This document shows, one piece after another, positions 1-8,673 of a stretch of DNA of 14,798 nt. Source of the stretch: Stephanodiscus triporus (Eukaryota; Bacillariophyta; Thalassiosirophyceae; Thalassiosirales; Thalassiosiraceae); the NCBI GenBank assembly GCA_036939755.1, contig JALLAZ010000519.1, positions 1 through 14,798 of the forward strand. The letters are read 5' to 3'. The position numbers were made by a program, and so were the translations under genes. The notes beneath the pieces are model-generated. The model saw only the letters and a list, made by a program, of their open reading frames with translations, was not told the DNA's origin and made no database searches. Every line of letters starts with the position of its first letter. The first letter of the stretch is position 1.

Positions 1-332
1 GCTGTCGGACGCAATAACTCCGCAAAAAATTATGGTACACCCACCAACAAAGTATATCTACAGACTAAATCGGGTGCGGGGAACACGATGGTGGTGTCAG
101 AATTGACCGGGGGGGTCGATATGATGGGGTTATTACTATTTAAAATACACTAAACTTATGGGCGCTATATCGACCCTGACCAACAAGGAGGTAAGCTCTA
201 GGTACGAATTCGTACTTAGGGGCTGCAGAATGATATCCAGATACTTACAAACTCTACCATAAAGAAAAATCGAAACTCAGTTTCTTTACTGATCGTTCTC
301 TTTCCAATTCCTCCCCACATATCTCACGAGCC
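1..332. other. Upstream flank of the proteasome gene, no gene seen
   Basis: No open frame here resembles a known protein. The stretch is of mixed composition and should hold the promoter and 5' leader of the proteasome beta-6 gene that starts at 333. A perfect 14-base palindrome (GTACGAATTCGTAC, 202-215) and a 10-base inverted repeat (113-122 with 167-176) are present, but each is about what chance gives in a window this long. I could not pick out a convincing TATA box or initiator. Confidence 0.5.
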
Positions 333-1196
333 ATGTCGACGTCCCTCCTCTCCGCCACGGCCATGATCCATGGCCGCAACGGCCAAACCTGCCTCCCCAT
401 CCAAACGTCCGAGGGCGGCGCCACCATATCGGTCGCATTCGACGGACAGAACCTCTCCATGGGCGCGCGGCAGCAGCAGCAGCAGCAGCAGCGCGCCGAC
501 GGCTTCATCGACGGCACTGGCATCGACCACGGCATCACCCAGGCCCCGTACGAGCGCCGCTTCTCCCCGTACGAATTCAACGGTGGGACCACCCTCGCCA
601 TCTCCGGCCCGGACTACGCCGTCGTGGCCGCCGACACCCGCCTCTCGTCGGGGTATTCCATACTGAGTCGCGGCGTCTCGAAGCTCCACCCCCTCACGGA
701 CAAGTGCGTCCTGGGCAGCGCGGGGTGCAAGACCGACGTCGACCAGCTCCGGTCGGTCCTCGACATCAAGATGAAGGTCTACCGTCACAACCACCGCAAG
801 CCGATGGCAACGCCCTCCGTGGCGCAGATGCTCGGCAACACGCTCTACATGAAGCGCTTCTTCCCCTACTACGCATTCAACGTGCTCGCGGGGATAGACG
901 CCGATGGCAAGGGGGCGGTGTACAGCTACGACGCCATCGGGAGCTTCGAGAGGACGGACTTCTCGGCGAGCGGGTCCGGACAGGCCTTCCTCGTGCCGCT
1001 CATGGACAACGTCATCTCGCACAAGAATCGGCTCGACGCGAGGAGGGAATTGCCCGCCGAGGAGGTCGTGGAAATCGTCAAGGACGCGTTCATCACCGCG
1101 GGGGAGAGGGATATATACACGGGAGATGCGGTGGAGATCATGATAATCACGAAGGACGGGATCAGGACGGAGACTTTCCAGCTCAAGGCGGATTAA
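333..1196 (+). CDS. PSMB1: 20S proteasome subunit beta type-1 (beta-6)
   Basis: This is a 287-residue, intronless gene for the non-catalytic beta-6 subunit of the 20S proteasome core, which sits in the beta ring and helps form the proteolytic chamber. The family match runs from about residue 76 to the end: [15 protein letters not shown] (76-90) and [14 protein letters not shown] (97-110) align with human PSMB1. So do RRFFPYY-like residues (175-180), [13 protein letters not shown] (192-204) and a C-terminal [14 protein letters not shown] segment (258-271). Human PSMB1 is about 241 residues and its mature form begins just before the equivalent RFSPY. Here the prosegment is about 75 residues instead of about 28 and contains seven glutamines in a row (residues 47-53). 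The ATG at 333 is the first in the frame; a second ATG is at codon 11, so the exact start is likely but not proven. The gene converges on the MscS-like gene. Identification is very secure; the length of the propeptide is the only soft point. Confidence 0.96.
   Translation: MSTSLLSATAMIHGRNGQTCLPIQTSEGGATISVAFDGQNLSMGARQQQQQQQRADGFIDGTGIDHGITQAPYERRFSPYEFNGGTTLAISGPDYAVVAADTRLSSGYSILSRGVSKLHPLTDKCVLGSAGCKTDVDQLRSVLDIKMKVYRHNHRKPMATPSVAQMLGNTLYMKRFFPYYAFNVLAGIDADGKGAVYSYDAIGSFERTDFSASGSGQAFLVPLMDNVISHKNRLDARRELPAEEVVEIVKDAFITAGERDIYTGDAVEIMIITKDGIRTETFQLKAD
471..491 (+). repeat. (CAG)7 microsatellite encoding polyglutamine
   Basis: Seven uninterrupted CAG units lie in frame in the proteasome beta-6 prosegment and encode Gln47-Gln53. 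Because this segment is expected to be cleaved off during proteasome assembly, length variation should be tolerated. Confidence 0.9.
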
Positions 1197-1555
1197 AACA
1201 AACGATGAGGAGGATTAATGAACGAATGGATAGATGTAAGAACGAATGAAGGTGGATTATACGTATGGCGTGTGTGCGAGACATTACTGAGTGCTGCGGC
1301 CGGCATGCTTATAATGGAGGTGGCGAATAGACTGATGGATGGAAAGAGAGTTGTGTGCGGGAGGGTTGATCAAGGCACAAAATGGATTATTGCCACTCCT
1401 AATCAAATACACTTTCCGACTTTCTCTAACAGAATCTATAGTTTTCTAATTTCACGACGAGAGATGTGGGCCGGCACTGCCCTTGGATAAAGTTCATGAC
1501 GGATCGAATCGCTTTCGGCTGGAACTTCAGATTCGTAGCAGGCAGCATGTCGCTA
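1197..1555. other. Convergent 3' intergenic region
   Basis: This lies between the stop of the proteasome gene (+) and the stop of the channel gene (-), so it should carry both 3' untranslated regions. A 90-codon plus-strand open frame (1218-1490) has no recognisable family motif and I do not call it. No clear AATAAA signal was found for either gene. Confidence 0.55.
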
Positions 1556-4500
1556 CTACTCTGTTCTGATCTTAAACAGGTCCGCCACCTCCTGCAGATC
1601 GTCTACTGACAGAATCCGCTGCTCCTCCCTGGCCTGAACATCATCATCAACCTCACCACTGCTCTGCTCTCCTAGGATACGACGAAGGCCAATGTTTTCG
1701 GACAGATTCACTGGCATGGGTGGTGATTCATACTTCATATCCAGTTTCTTTGTTACTTCTAGGCAGAAGCTGGATAGATCAGCTTTACTCTGCAAGATTG
1801 GCCCGATATTTTGCTGATGATGAAATTGAGAAGCAAAGTATTTCGTGGAAAAATTAGTTGCACCGCACGGCGGGTGAACAATAGCAAATTCCACTTACCC
1901 AACGTTCACGGTGTTGTGCTACAACCTTGTACTCAACGTAGCCAAAATCAGCCTCCACCCGAGCAGCTCGAAATGCAACCATTGAAATCCACTCTCTAGT
2001 GTAAAAATTGAAGGATAAATCCGGTTAAGACAGTGAATAAATATGCTACCCAAACACCTGATTTCATGGATAAATGACAATCTTACCTTGGACGTGCATT
2101 GATGAAATTTTCCACAGCTGTGCGAAACACCGTTATCTTGTGAAAGTTTGTATCCAGACCAAATTTAATGGCAATAGTGATGCATGCCTTGGGAGATCGA
2201 TTGGCGTTGATGATACGTAGAACGGCGAGGCTGCCATTCGAGTACGTCGCTACCTCGTTCGTGGATGCAAAACGGACTGTCGTCGAAAATAGAGTGACTT
2301 TATCCACATACCAAGTCGCAGAGCCATTCGGATCAGTGTCGTTGGAAGGATCTGATGTCGCAATCCGATCACCGATGTCATACGGCCGCCTCACAAATAT
2401 GAGAAGGAGTCCCTATAAGTCGAGGAGTGGAGCAGAAAAAATCACAAGTTGATAAGGTGCGAAAAACTCAACATAAGATCCATTTACAAATTGTGAAAAG
2501 TAGAGTCAAGATATACCTCGAAGTAGTTGGATGCAGCCGCCCCAAAGAGGAATGACAACCCAAGAAAGAATGCGTTTAGAGGAATGATGAAATTCTAGGC
2601 GACATGTGAAAAGGCCTTATGTTAGGTGCATCAAACAATCACATCAAAGCTACTATCTACCACAAGCTAAACTCACCGCCCAAAGGTCAAACCCTAAAAT
2701 TGATACAGCACAAACAGCCAGGAAGAAGTAGAAAAAACAATTGACGATTTTCTCAAAGGCAAGATCGATTTGCGCTGAAAAAAAAGGTGAGACATCTCGT
2801 CAAGACCCGCTTTTGCACATAGAGAAGCAGGGGGTACATGTTTTGTCTCACCTGAGTTACCGATGCTTGCTCGAAGTAACCTCAGCTGCTTATACACCGT
2901 GTCGATCGATTTCGCAAAGTCCAAGCGACTCAAATTGCCCTGTCGGTCGGGGCGAAACAACCGTATAAGTGATTTAATCTTGGCATCTTTGAATTTTCCA
3001 TTTTCATCCATCGCAAGCACTGATATGATAGAAAATGGGAGCTCGGGATCGGGATTCAAACTCAGCATTAGTCGGTCAATCCTGCTCGCTTCGTTTGATG
3101 ATGCAGAAGCGACACTGAGCATTAGTCGGTCGAACCTGATCGATTAATTCATTTGTTGGTGCAGCAGCAGAAGAACATGAGAATGTAAAAAGAGAGGCAT
3201 AAGTTGCTTGCTTGCAAGAAAAACAAAACTTACACTTCCTGCGATGACTGCACGCACGCCTCCCGAGTTCTAGCCTATATACAAATATTGAAGGTGCAGC
3301 GGCGTAAAAGAAAAGCGCAGAGAGCGAAAGATTCATAGTTGCGAGTAAAACAATACTTACATCACCAAAGGCACGGCCGAACGGGTACTTATCATCCATG
3401 CACTTCACCGTTTTTTTGAATATGACAAGGTCACGAACAGTTGCTTTATTCTTCTTCGTTTTGGTAAGTTCCGGTTCCTCCCATTCAGAAAGAAGTTTCA
3501 CTGCAGCAGCAAAAATGGCAAATAACTGAGCTTATTGGTCGACAAGAAAGGGGTGCAATGCACAGCAAACTACGTCATTATTTTGGATGACCACTTACCC
3601 AATTCCACATTTGAGGAGGAATCGCCCCTCGCCAATCCTGGTTTATCTCCTTGCGTATCTGACGAAGAGCGATGAACTCGTTCCAGCATGGGTCTAGGCA
3701 GACTTTTGTGTGAAGACTCTCCCTGAGATCCTGGATGCGTCGTCGAATTAGATTCGAGAGTTTCACGTTCGGATATGAGTGGCGGGGATGAGATAACTTC
3801 TTCGTCGCGCATTGAACTTAAGAATTCTTGAAAGTGAACCAGCTTTCCGCTTTCGCTTACTGGGTCATACATTGGAGTCGATGCAAAAACGTCTCGTTTG
3901 TGCTCAATGTCTCGCGCTAGATGTGCAACCTCGCCAATAAGTATCATCTTTGCCATCAGCATCTCAAGCTCAGCGCTAAAGTGGGTGACTTCTCGTCGTC
4001 CTAGATAAATAGCAAGAAATAGCCTCTTCAACGATACCACCGCCCCAACGAATATGCATGACAACAGGAACCTAAAGTAAGTCTCAGCTTCTGTGACAAC
4101 TCCTGCGGGGGTATTTGAATTAAAGAGATCCATCTGTTCTTGCCAAAATAACCTGAAAAAAGAACGCGATGGGTGTACGGCATTATTCCCAAACATAATC
4201 ATGTAGTGATAGACTTGGAACTCACCAATGCTTGTGAAATTGCAGGTTTCCGTATAAAAAAGCAAAGTTCAGCACAGCCCAAAAGCAAACGATGTATGGC
4301 CTGATAGGGGAGGGGAGGGGAGGGGGGGGGGGAGGGGCAGCAAGACATGCAAGCGATGCGTTGTTGGTTCACAAGTAAAGGTGGAGTTCGTTTCGGCAAG
4401 TGTGCACTTGTTTAGCTCTCACCATCCACTGCTCTGTATGAACGCCAACGAGACATACGGCCCAACGGCCCTGTTGAACAGTTTACTCCTCAACGCGAAT

Positions 4501-5123
4501 ATTTCCACCCAAAAAACCTCGCCCATCCTCGTGAATTCGAATATTATTGGCTGTCTAACGCCCACGAAGAGTATCCACCATGAGATGGACGTCCCGGTAT
4601 CGCCCGCCATTGGGTTGTCGAACATGTAAAAGAGCAAAGACGCCACGACAAGGCAGGGTATCGCGACGTAGAATAGGACGATGGATATCTCCCTACGAAA
4701 CTGCGGTATCTTTGGAACGATCAGTTCCGTGTATTCCGAGTGTATCTTGGCGTAGAAGGAGCTGTCCTTGGAGGAGTCGACGCTGTTGAGCGCGGCAATC
4801 AATCTGTCCCCGGAGGATTCGGGCAGGTCATCCTCTCCTCCTCCCCCGCCTCCGCCACCGGACGATATCGAGGCGGAAATGCTGCCGCCGCCGCCGCCTC
4901 GTTGAAAACTCGCGCGTCGTTGTTGCAACGAGCGCAGCCGATCCACCATGAGATTCATGTTATCGGTGGTCTCGGTCGCGTCGGTCATGATGTTCCTCTC
5001 GGCGGGGGCGGCGGGAACGGCGCCAGAGCCGCCGCCGCCGTGGCCGGTCCCGCCCTCGATCGTCCTCCTTTCCCCGCCGGCGCCGCGTTCGCCGTCTTCA
5101 TTGTGCGTCGTCGATTCCCCTCC

Positions 5124-5155
<32 letters not shown>

Positions 5156-6212
5156 CGGCGGCGGCGGCGGCGACGACGGGGAGGGCGGCACGGCCGCCCC
5201 CGTCTTTCGCGACGTCGGCCTCCTGCATCGCCGCCTCCACGAACACGTCGTCCCCCTCGTACATGGCCTCCGTCTCCCGTCGGATGTGCATCGCCAGCAA
5301 CTGGGTGGAGGTCCTGCTGGCGCCTCCGCCGCCGCCCGGCGGGTCCGGACCGTCATTTTTGCCGTTATCGCCATCCCCATCGTCATCGTCCGCGGCCATC
5401 ATTCCTTTTCCCCGCATTCGGGTGTACGTCGCCGAGGACGCCACGGTGGTCGCGCCGTTCGCGGGCGACGACGAGTATTCCGTGGACGCGTTGCTTTCGT
5501 CGGCCCATCGTTGGTACTGCGGGAGCTCGTTTTGCATGGCCGCGACCTTTCGAAGGAAGCTATCGGTGCTCAGCGTGCGGCCCCTGTTGGACGTCGCGGC
5601 GGGCGTTCCCTGTTGCTGCTGCCGCTGTCTCCCTCCCGCCTGTCCGTTGTTATTATCGTCGCCGACGTCGTCGTCGTCGTCGGAATAGTCCTCCATCCCC
5701 TCTATGCCCTCGCCCAGCAGTCCCCTGCTCCCGCCGGCGCTGCTGTTGTTGTCGAGCTCGTTCCTGCCGCCGCTCGTCCCGCCGTAGCCGCCGTAGCTCT
5801 GCTGCCGTCCGACGCCGACGCCGCCGTCCTCCATCTCCAGCGCGGCGATTATGTGCGTCTCGGCCTCGTTCTCGAATTGGGAGCTGATGACCCTGTTCAG
5901 GGTGATCGGGGCCGGCCGCTGCAGCTGCGCGGAAGTCGCCTTCCTGGCGGCGGACGACGACGACGACGACGGGCGGTTGCTCGCGTCGTTGACGCCGTCG
6001 ATGAAGGCGACGCTGCCATTCCGCGCGTTTCTGCTCCCGATGCTCGCGTCTCGCAGGACGGAGGGAGGGGTCGGCATTCTCGTTTGCCTGCTGCTGCTGC
6101 CGTCGTTGTCGTTGACGACGACGACGCGGGCGTCCGCGGCAACCGCCGGGGGCGGAGGAGGCGGGCGCGGTGGCGGCGGGGGGGGGGGCGGAGGAGGAGG
6201 TCGTCCGTCCAT
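1556..6212 (-). CDS. MscS-type mechanosensitive channel with EF-hand-like linker, 11 exons
   Basis: Predicted mechanosensitive ion channel of the MscS/MSL/Msy family. Exons (minus strand, 5' to 3'): 6212-4423, 4300-4226, 4152-3599, 3500-3361, 3274-3234, 3135-2852 (alternative start 3081), 2774-2677, 2594-2517, 2412-2087, 1995-1899, 1813-1556. Every join keeps frame with GT-AG ends, giving 3741 nt and 1246 residues. An in-frame TAA lies about 33 nt before the ATG, so the start is firm. Residues 1-500 are low complexity: polyproline at 6-22, then Asp, Gly, Ala and Ser runs. Membrane segments fall near 508-532, 542-560, 585-613, 647-671, 971-990 and 997-1019. Two degenerate EF-hand-like loops lie near 908-919 and 928-939. 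The last helix (NAFFLGLSFLFGAAASNYFE) leads into GLLLIFVRRPYDIGDRI, the hallmark of the MscS pore and beta domain. It ends in a cytosolic domain with SKADLSSFCLEV (exon 11). Topology resembles fungal Msy1/Msy2 and plant MSL channels; the membrane location is unknown. Confidence 0.9.
1814..1898 (-). other. Channel gene intron 10
   Basis: 85-nt intron with GTAAGT donor and CAG acceptor. Another CAG lies downstream, but joining at 1813 gives ERWQNIGPILQSKADL, which fits the family best. Confidence 0.75.
2413..2516 (-). other. Channel gene intron 8
   Basis: 104-nt phase-0 intron with the weak donor GTATAT and a TAG acceptor. It separates the pore-lining helix (exon 8) from the beta domain (exon 9); the joined residues NYFE-GLLLIF are continuous in the family. 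Confidence 0.8.
3062..3131 (-). repeat. Imperfect 54-nt duplication with tandem splice acceptors
   Basis: The 14-mer AGCATTAGTCGGTC occurs at 3064-3077 and again at 3118-3131, exactly 54 bases apart. On the coding strand each copy is preceded by CAG and a similar run upstream of it (CTGCACCAACAAATGAA against CTGCATCATCAAACGAA). Both copies therefore offer a splice acceptor to the exon 5 donor, at exon starts 3135 and 3081. Both keep phase 2 and read on as V-F-D-R-L-M-L-S or V-I-D-R-L-M-L-S. Use of the upstream site adds 18 residues. Confidence 0.85.
4301..4422 (-). other. Channel gene intron 1 with long C-rich tract
   Basis: 122-nt intron with GTGAGA donor. Its acceptor (TATCAG) is preceded by a polypyrimidine tract made almost wholly of C. 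Removing it joins W597 across the junction and completes the third membrane segment (IQSSGWPYIVCFWAVLNFAF). Reading through it instead meets TGA at once. Confidence 0.85.
4307..4337 (+). repeat. Polypurine G-tract (AGGGG repeats plus G11)
   Basis: Five G-runs lie at 4307-4310, 4312-4315, 4317-4320, 4322-4332 and 4334-4337, separated by single A residues. This satisfies the G-quadruplex pattern of four or more G3+ runs with short loops. It is on the template strand of the channel gene, so the transcript carries the C-rich complement. Confidence 0.85.
5126..5170 (-). repeat. Compound (GTC)n(GGC)n microsatellite in the channel N-terminus
   Basis: An uninterrupted GTC run (5126-5149) abuts a GGC run (about 5151-5170). 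Read on the minus strand it encodes an alanine run followed by eight aspartates in the disordered N-terminal region of the channel. Confidence 0.85.
6150..6198 (-). repeat. G/C homopolymer-rich polyproline-coding tract
   Basis: GGCGG and GGGGGG-rich sequence encodes two proline runs split by an arginine, just after the channel start codon. A long uninterrupted G run at about 6178-6188 makes this a likely place for sequencing or replication slippage. Confidence 0.8.
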
Positions 6213-6707
6213 GATTTTGTCGTCCTCGGTTTTCTGTTTTGTTTATTAAGACGAATGAGGAGGTCGGAGCCCAGCACGGGCAATGCGATGGTGTGCTGGT
6301 TGGTTGGTGGGCAGGTTTTGTTCCCGGCGACGCCGAAAAATCTCCAACTTGGTATCAGTCCTACGCATTCCAACGCAGACGTGAGTTTGCCAAAATGGAC
6401 TTTGACATGAACACTTCCTCCAGCTAGTATTGTACCGAAGAAGTTGATTCCATTCGACTCACTCTCTCTGTACCGCTCCGTTGACCACTAACTCTCTCTG
6501 ATAGATATCAAATGCCCGGCGAAATTTCCAAAAAAGGATCAACTCCATTACAGGACCCAGGGGATGAGTTGCCCTCCCCCCGCCGATTGAAGCATCCGTG
6601 TATGTGCTCACGAGCATCAAACATAGTTTATGATAAATGCAAGTTTCCTAATAAAATAATGCTGAGAGCTCATTATTTTGTTTTGCGCTGAGTCTAAATA
6701 CATTTAC
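6213..6707. other. Channel promoter and LRR 3' region
   Basis: About 495 bases separate the channel start (6212, minus) from the LRR stop (6708, minus), so the stretch should hold the LRR 3' end and the channel promoter. The decamer ACTCTCTCTG appears twice, at 6461-6470 and 6491-6500. No conserved open frame is seen, and no clear core promoter element could be assigned. Confidence 0.5.
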
Positions 6708-8348
6708 CTAGTCATATCGTTTCCTCTTTGTATTGGATGAAACACAACAATGATGAGAGTAGAGTGAGGGCATATTCCACCATATCATTGCAACATACAT
6801 CATACTCATTGATTGAGTTTGATCCATCTCCCTCTGAATAAATGCCAACACGTCCGGCATCAATTCCACTGGCATGTCTGCAAGGTACTCGAGTAAAGAT
6901 TCCTTGTCATGCAGTGCGATCAATATTTTGCTAGTATGATTCAATTTCTCATTGAGTGGTGACAGAAGTTCTTGAATTGGATCATCATCATCGACGAAAT
7001 ATAACTTGCATGTGTGATTGGACTCTGATATGGCATTCAGACTCGTACCATCAAAGAGGCTAGTGATCAGCGCCTTGACACCAACGGATGTGAAATTATT
7101 CTGATGGAGGGATAAGTGTTTCAGATTAGTGTTCTTCATCAGTGCTCGAGAGAGGAGGAAAGCATCATCATCATTGAAGTTGTTATTGTCAAGGTTCAAT
7201 CGAATTATGGGTGGGTTGCCTGCAAGATATTCTGAAATCTCGACCGCCCCTGATGAGTCTATATTGTTATGGCCGAGACAAATTTCTTTGACATCAGACT
7301 GTAGGATGACTGCGAGGATTTCAGGATTATTCCCAAGGTCACAGTGCAACATAGTGAGGGACTCTATGTCCGGATGTGTCTTCAATGCCCTGGAGAGACA
7401 CCTGGCTGAATTCATATCATCAATCCGATTGTGAGAAATGATGAGGTCAACCAAATGCAAACTTTGCTCCACCAATGTTGATAGCGATACGACTCCCTCT
7501 CCACAAAGGTTGGTGTTGTCAAAGTCGATATATTGTACTGAATTGATAGATCTTCCACTGCAAAGGCTCCTCAACAAGAGGTTAACAGTTTCTTTCCGCA
7601 TTTCAATATTTTCAATCCAAATGCTGCTGAAATTGATACTGAGATGATAGTGACATAATTGAGCTGCCAGTTGCTCCCAATATGGATCAATGGATGGGGC
7701 ATGCCAAACTACAGGTTCCCCTCCAATAATGGGCCCCCTTCCAAACTCATTACTGTTTTCGGAATTATGATTCAAGTGCAGATATGCTGTTGCGCATGTG
7801 TGTTCCTGTAGCTGCGCCTTCAAATTTTCTAATCCAATTGCATTCCTCTCCATCCAATCAGCGGGCTTGTTACGATAGAGATCGATGCGTCCGGGATGGG
7901 TCGTGGTCCTTATACGATGATCGGCACTTCTGCCTAGAGCATCTTCGATGTCATCGTCATAATTACCCTTTCGGAAAGTGAGCAAGAATTGTTTCTGTTC
8001 CTCTGACTTCGATTCACCTTCATCGTTGCCATCCTCGTCCTCCTCGTCACTTTCATTATGTTCTACCCCGCTGTCATCATCCGATGAATTCTCATCATCA
8101 TCACTCTCATTTTCCTCCTCCTCCTCCTCCGCTGCTAGATCTTCCAACCGTTCATTGGGGATCTCCTCTCCATCTTTGATCGCGCAACATGCATTGATAG
8201 TAGAGCGAGGGCTTGCGGTGGTTCGATCTACCGCGGCTGCAGGGGAGGATGGGTTCTTGGGGGGCGACCCGGAATAACTTGAAAGAGAGTATGGTTTTGG
8301 GAAGTGCCCCCCCAAATGACAGCAAGTTGCCCCCCTAAAATTCAACAC
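6708..8348 (-). CDS. Leucine-rich-repeat (ribonuclease-inhibitor-like) protein, 5' end unresolved
   Basis: The open frame of about 545 codons encodes a protein with at least five leucine-rich repeats of the ribonuclease-inhibitor type. Examples are LVDLIISHNRID, IIRLNLDNNNFNDDDAFLLS and LKHLSLHQNNFTSVGVKAL, at about residues 270-435 of the frame. Upstream is an acidic segment (about 67-118) rich in Glu and Asp. Next comes a conserved block, DLYRNKPADWMERNAIGLENLKAQ broken over about 156-179. The C-terminus (YLADMPVELMPDVLAF, then WWNMPSLYSHHCC) resembles what I know from large diatom LRR families of unknown function. No signal peptide or membrane helix is seen, so it is probably soluble and binds protein partners. 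The frame begins at a GTG, not an ATG. The first in-frame ATG (7853) would cut off the conserved block, so a spliced 5' exon is likely, perhaps starting at ATG 8462. It is clearly AT-richer than its neighbours. Confidence 0.8.
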   Translation of the reverse strand: MLNFRGATCCHLGGHFPKPYSLSSYSGSPPKNPSSPAAAVDRTTASPRSTINACCAIKDGEEIPNERLEDLAAEEEEEENESDDDENSSDDDSGVEHNESDEEDEDGNDEGESKSEEQKQFLLTFRKGNYDDDIEDALGRSADHRIRTTTHPGRIDLYRNKPADWMERNAIGLENLKAQLQEHTCATAYLHLNHNSENSNEFGRGPIIGGEPVVWHAPSIDPYWEQLAAQLCHYHLSINFSSIWIENIEMRKETVNLLLRSLCSGRSINSVQYIDFDNTNLCGEGVVSLSTLVEQSLHLVDLIISHNRIDDMNSARCLSRALKTHPDIESLTMLHCDLGNNPEILAVILQSDVKEICLGHNNIDSSGAVEISEYLAGNPPIIRLNLDNNNFNDDDAFLLSRALMKNTNLKHLSLHQNNFTSVGVKALITSLFDGTSLNAISESNHTCKLYFVDDDDPIQELLSPLNEKLNHTSKILIALHDKESLLEYLADMPVELMPDVLAFIQREMDQTQSMSMMYVAMIWWNMPSLYSHHCCVSSNTKRKRYD

Positions 8349-8673
8349 TGTCGTACAACCTCAAACCTCCTCCACCGGCGGCAACCCTCTGCCGCCCGCC
8401 CCCTCATCCCCCATCTCAAGCAAGATCATCAACAAAGATGGGCATTCCCAAAGCGCCACCATTGGTACCGGGAGGGCGGGCTTAAATCGATAAGGCAGCA
8501 CGCTGTACAGAATTCTGCTCGCCCGCTACGGTTTGGTCGGGGCCGTCGTCCAGGTCCCAGTTACAGGACATCGTACTGGTCGCGTCGTCTCCCGTTTTAA
8601 AAGCGCCCATCGAATCGACGCCACCTCCGTGACGGTACTTGGGCAGCTGGCGACGTCCGACGTCCATCCCGGA
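8349..8673. promoter_or_regulatory. Divergent region between LRR and carrier genes
   Basis: This should hold the promoters of both divergent genes and the missing first exon of the LRR gene. A minus-strand frame of 33 codons runs from ATG 8462 to TGA 8361 and may be that exon. On the plus strand the carrier frame is open back to a TTG at 8533 but has no ATG before 8674, so I treat 8533-8673 as leader. No specific factor-binding site is recognised. Confidence 0.45.

Noticed and set aside
113..176. 10-base inverted repeat GGGTCGATAT/ATATCGACCC
   Set aside because: About one match of this length and spacing is expected by chance here, and the 44-base spacer makes a strong hairpin unlikely.
202..215. 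Perfect 14-base palindrome GTACGAATTCGTAC upstream of PSMB1
   Set aside because: About one such palindrome is expected by chance in a window this long, and nothing else marks it as an operator.
1218..1490. 90-codon plus-strand open frame after the proteasome gene
   Set aside because: No recognisable motif, and it overlaps the expected 3' untranslated region.
4740..6410. A 556-codon open frame on the plus strand opposite channel exon 1
   Set aside because: It mirrors GC-rich triplet repeats of the channel coding strand, which remove stop codons from the antisense frames. Its translation is Val/Gly/Arg-rich with no family motif.
8533..8673. N-terminal extension of the carrier by 47 codons
   Set aside because: The extension begins with TTG, which is not a normal nuclear start codon; the first ATG in the frame is at 8674 and leaves a complete carrier.
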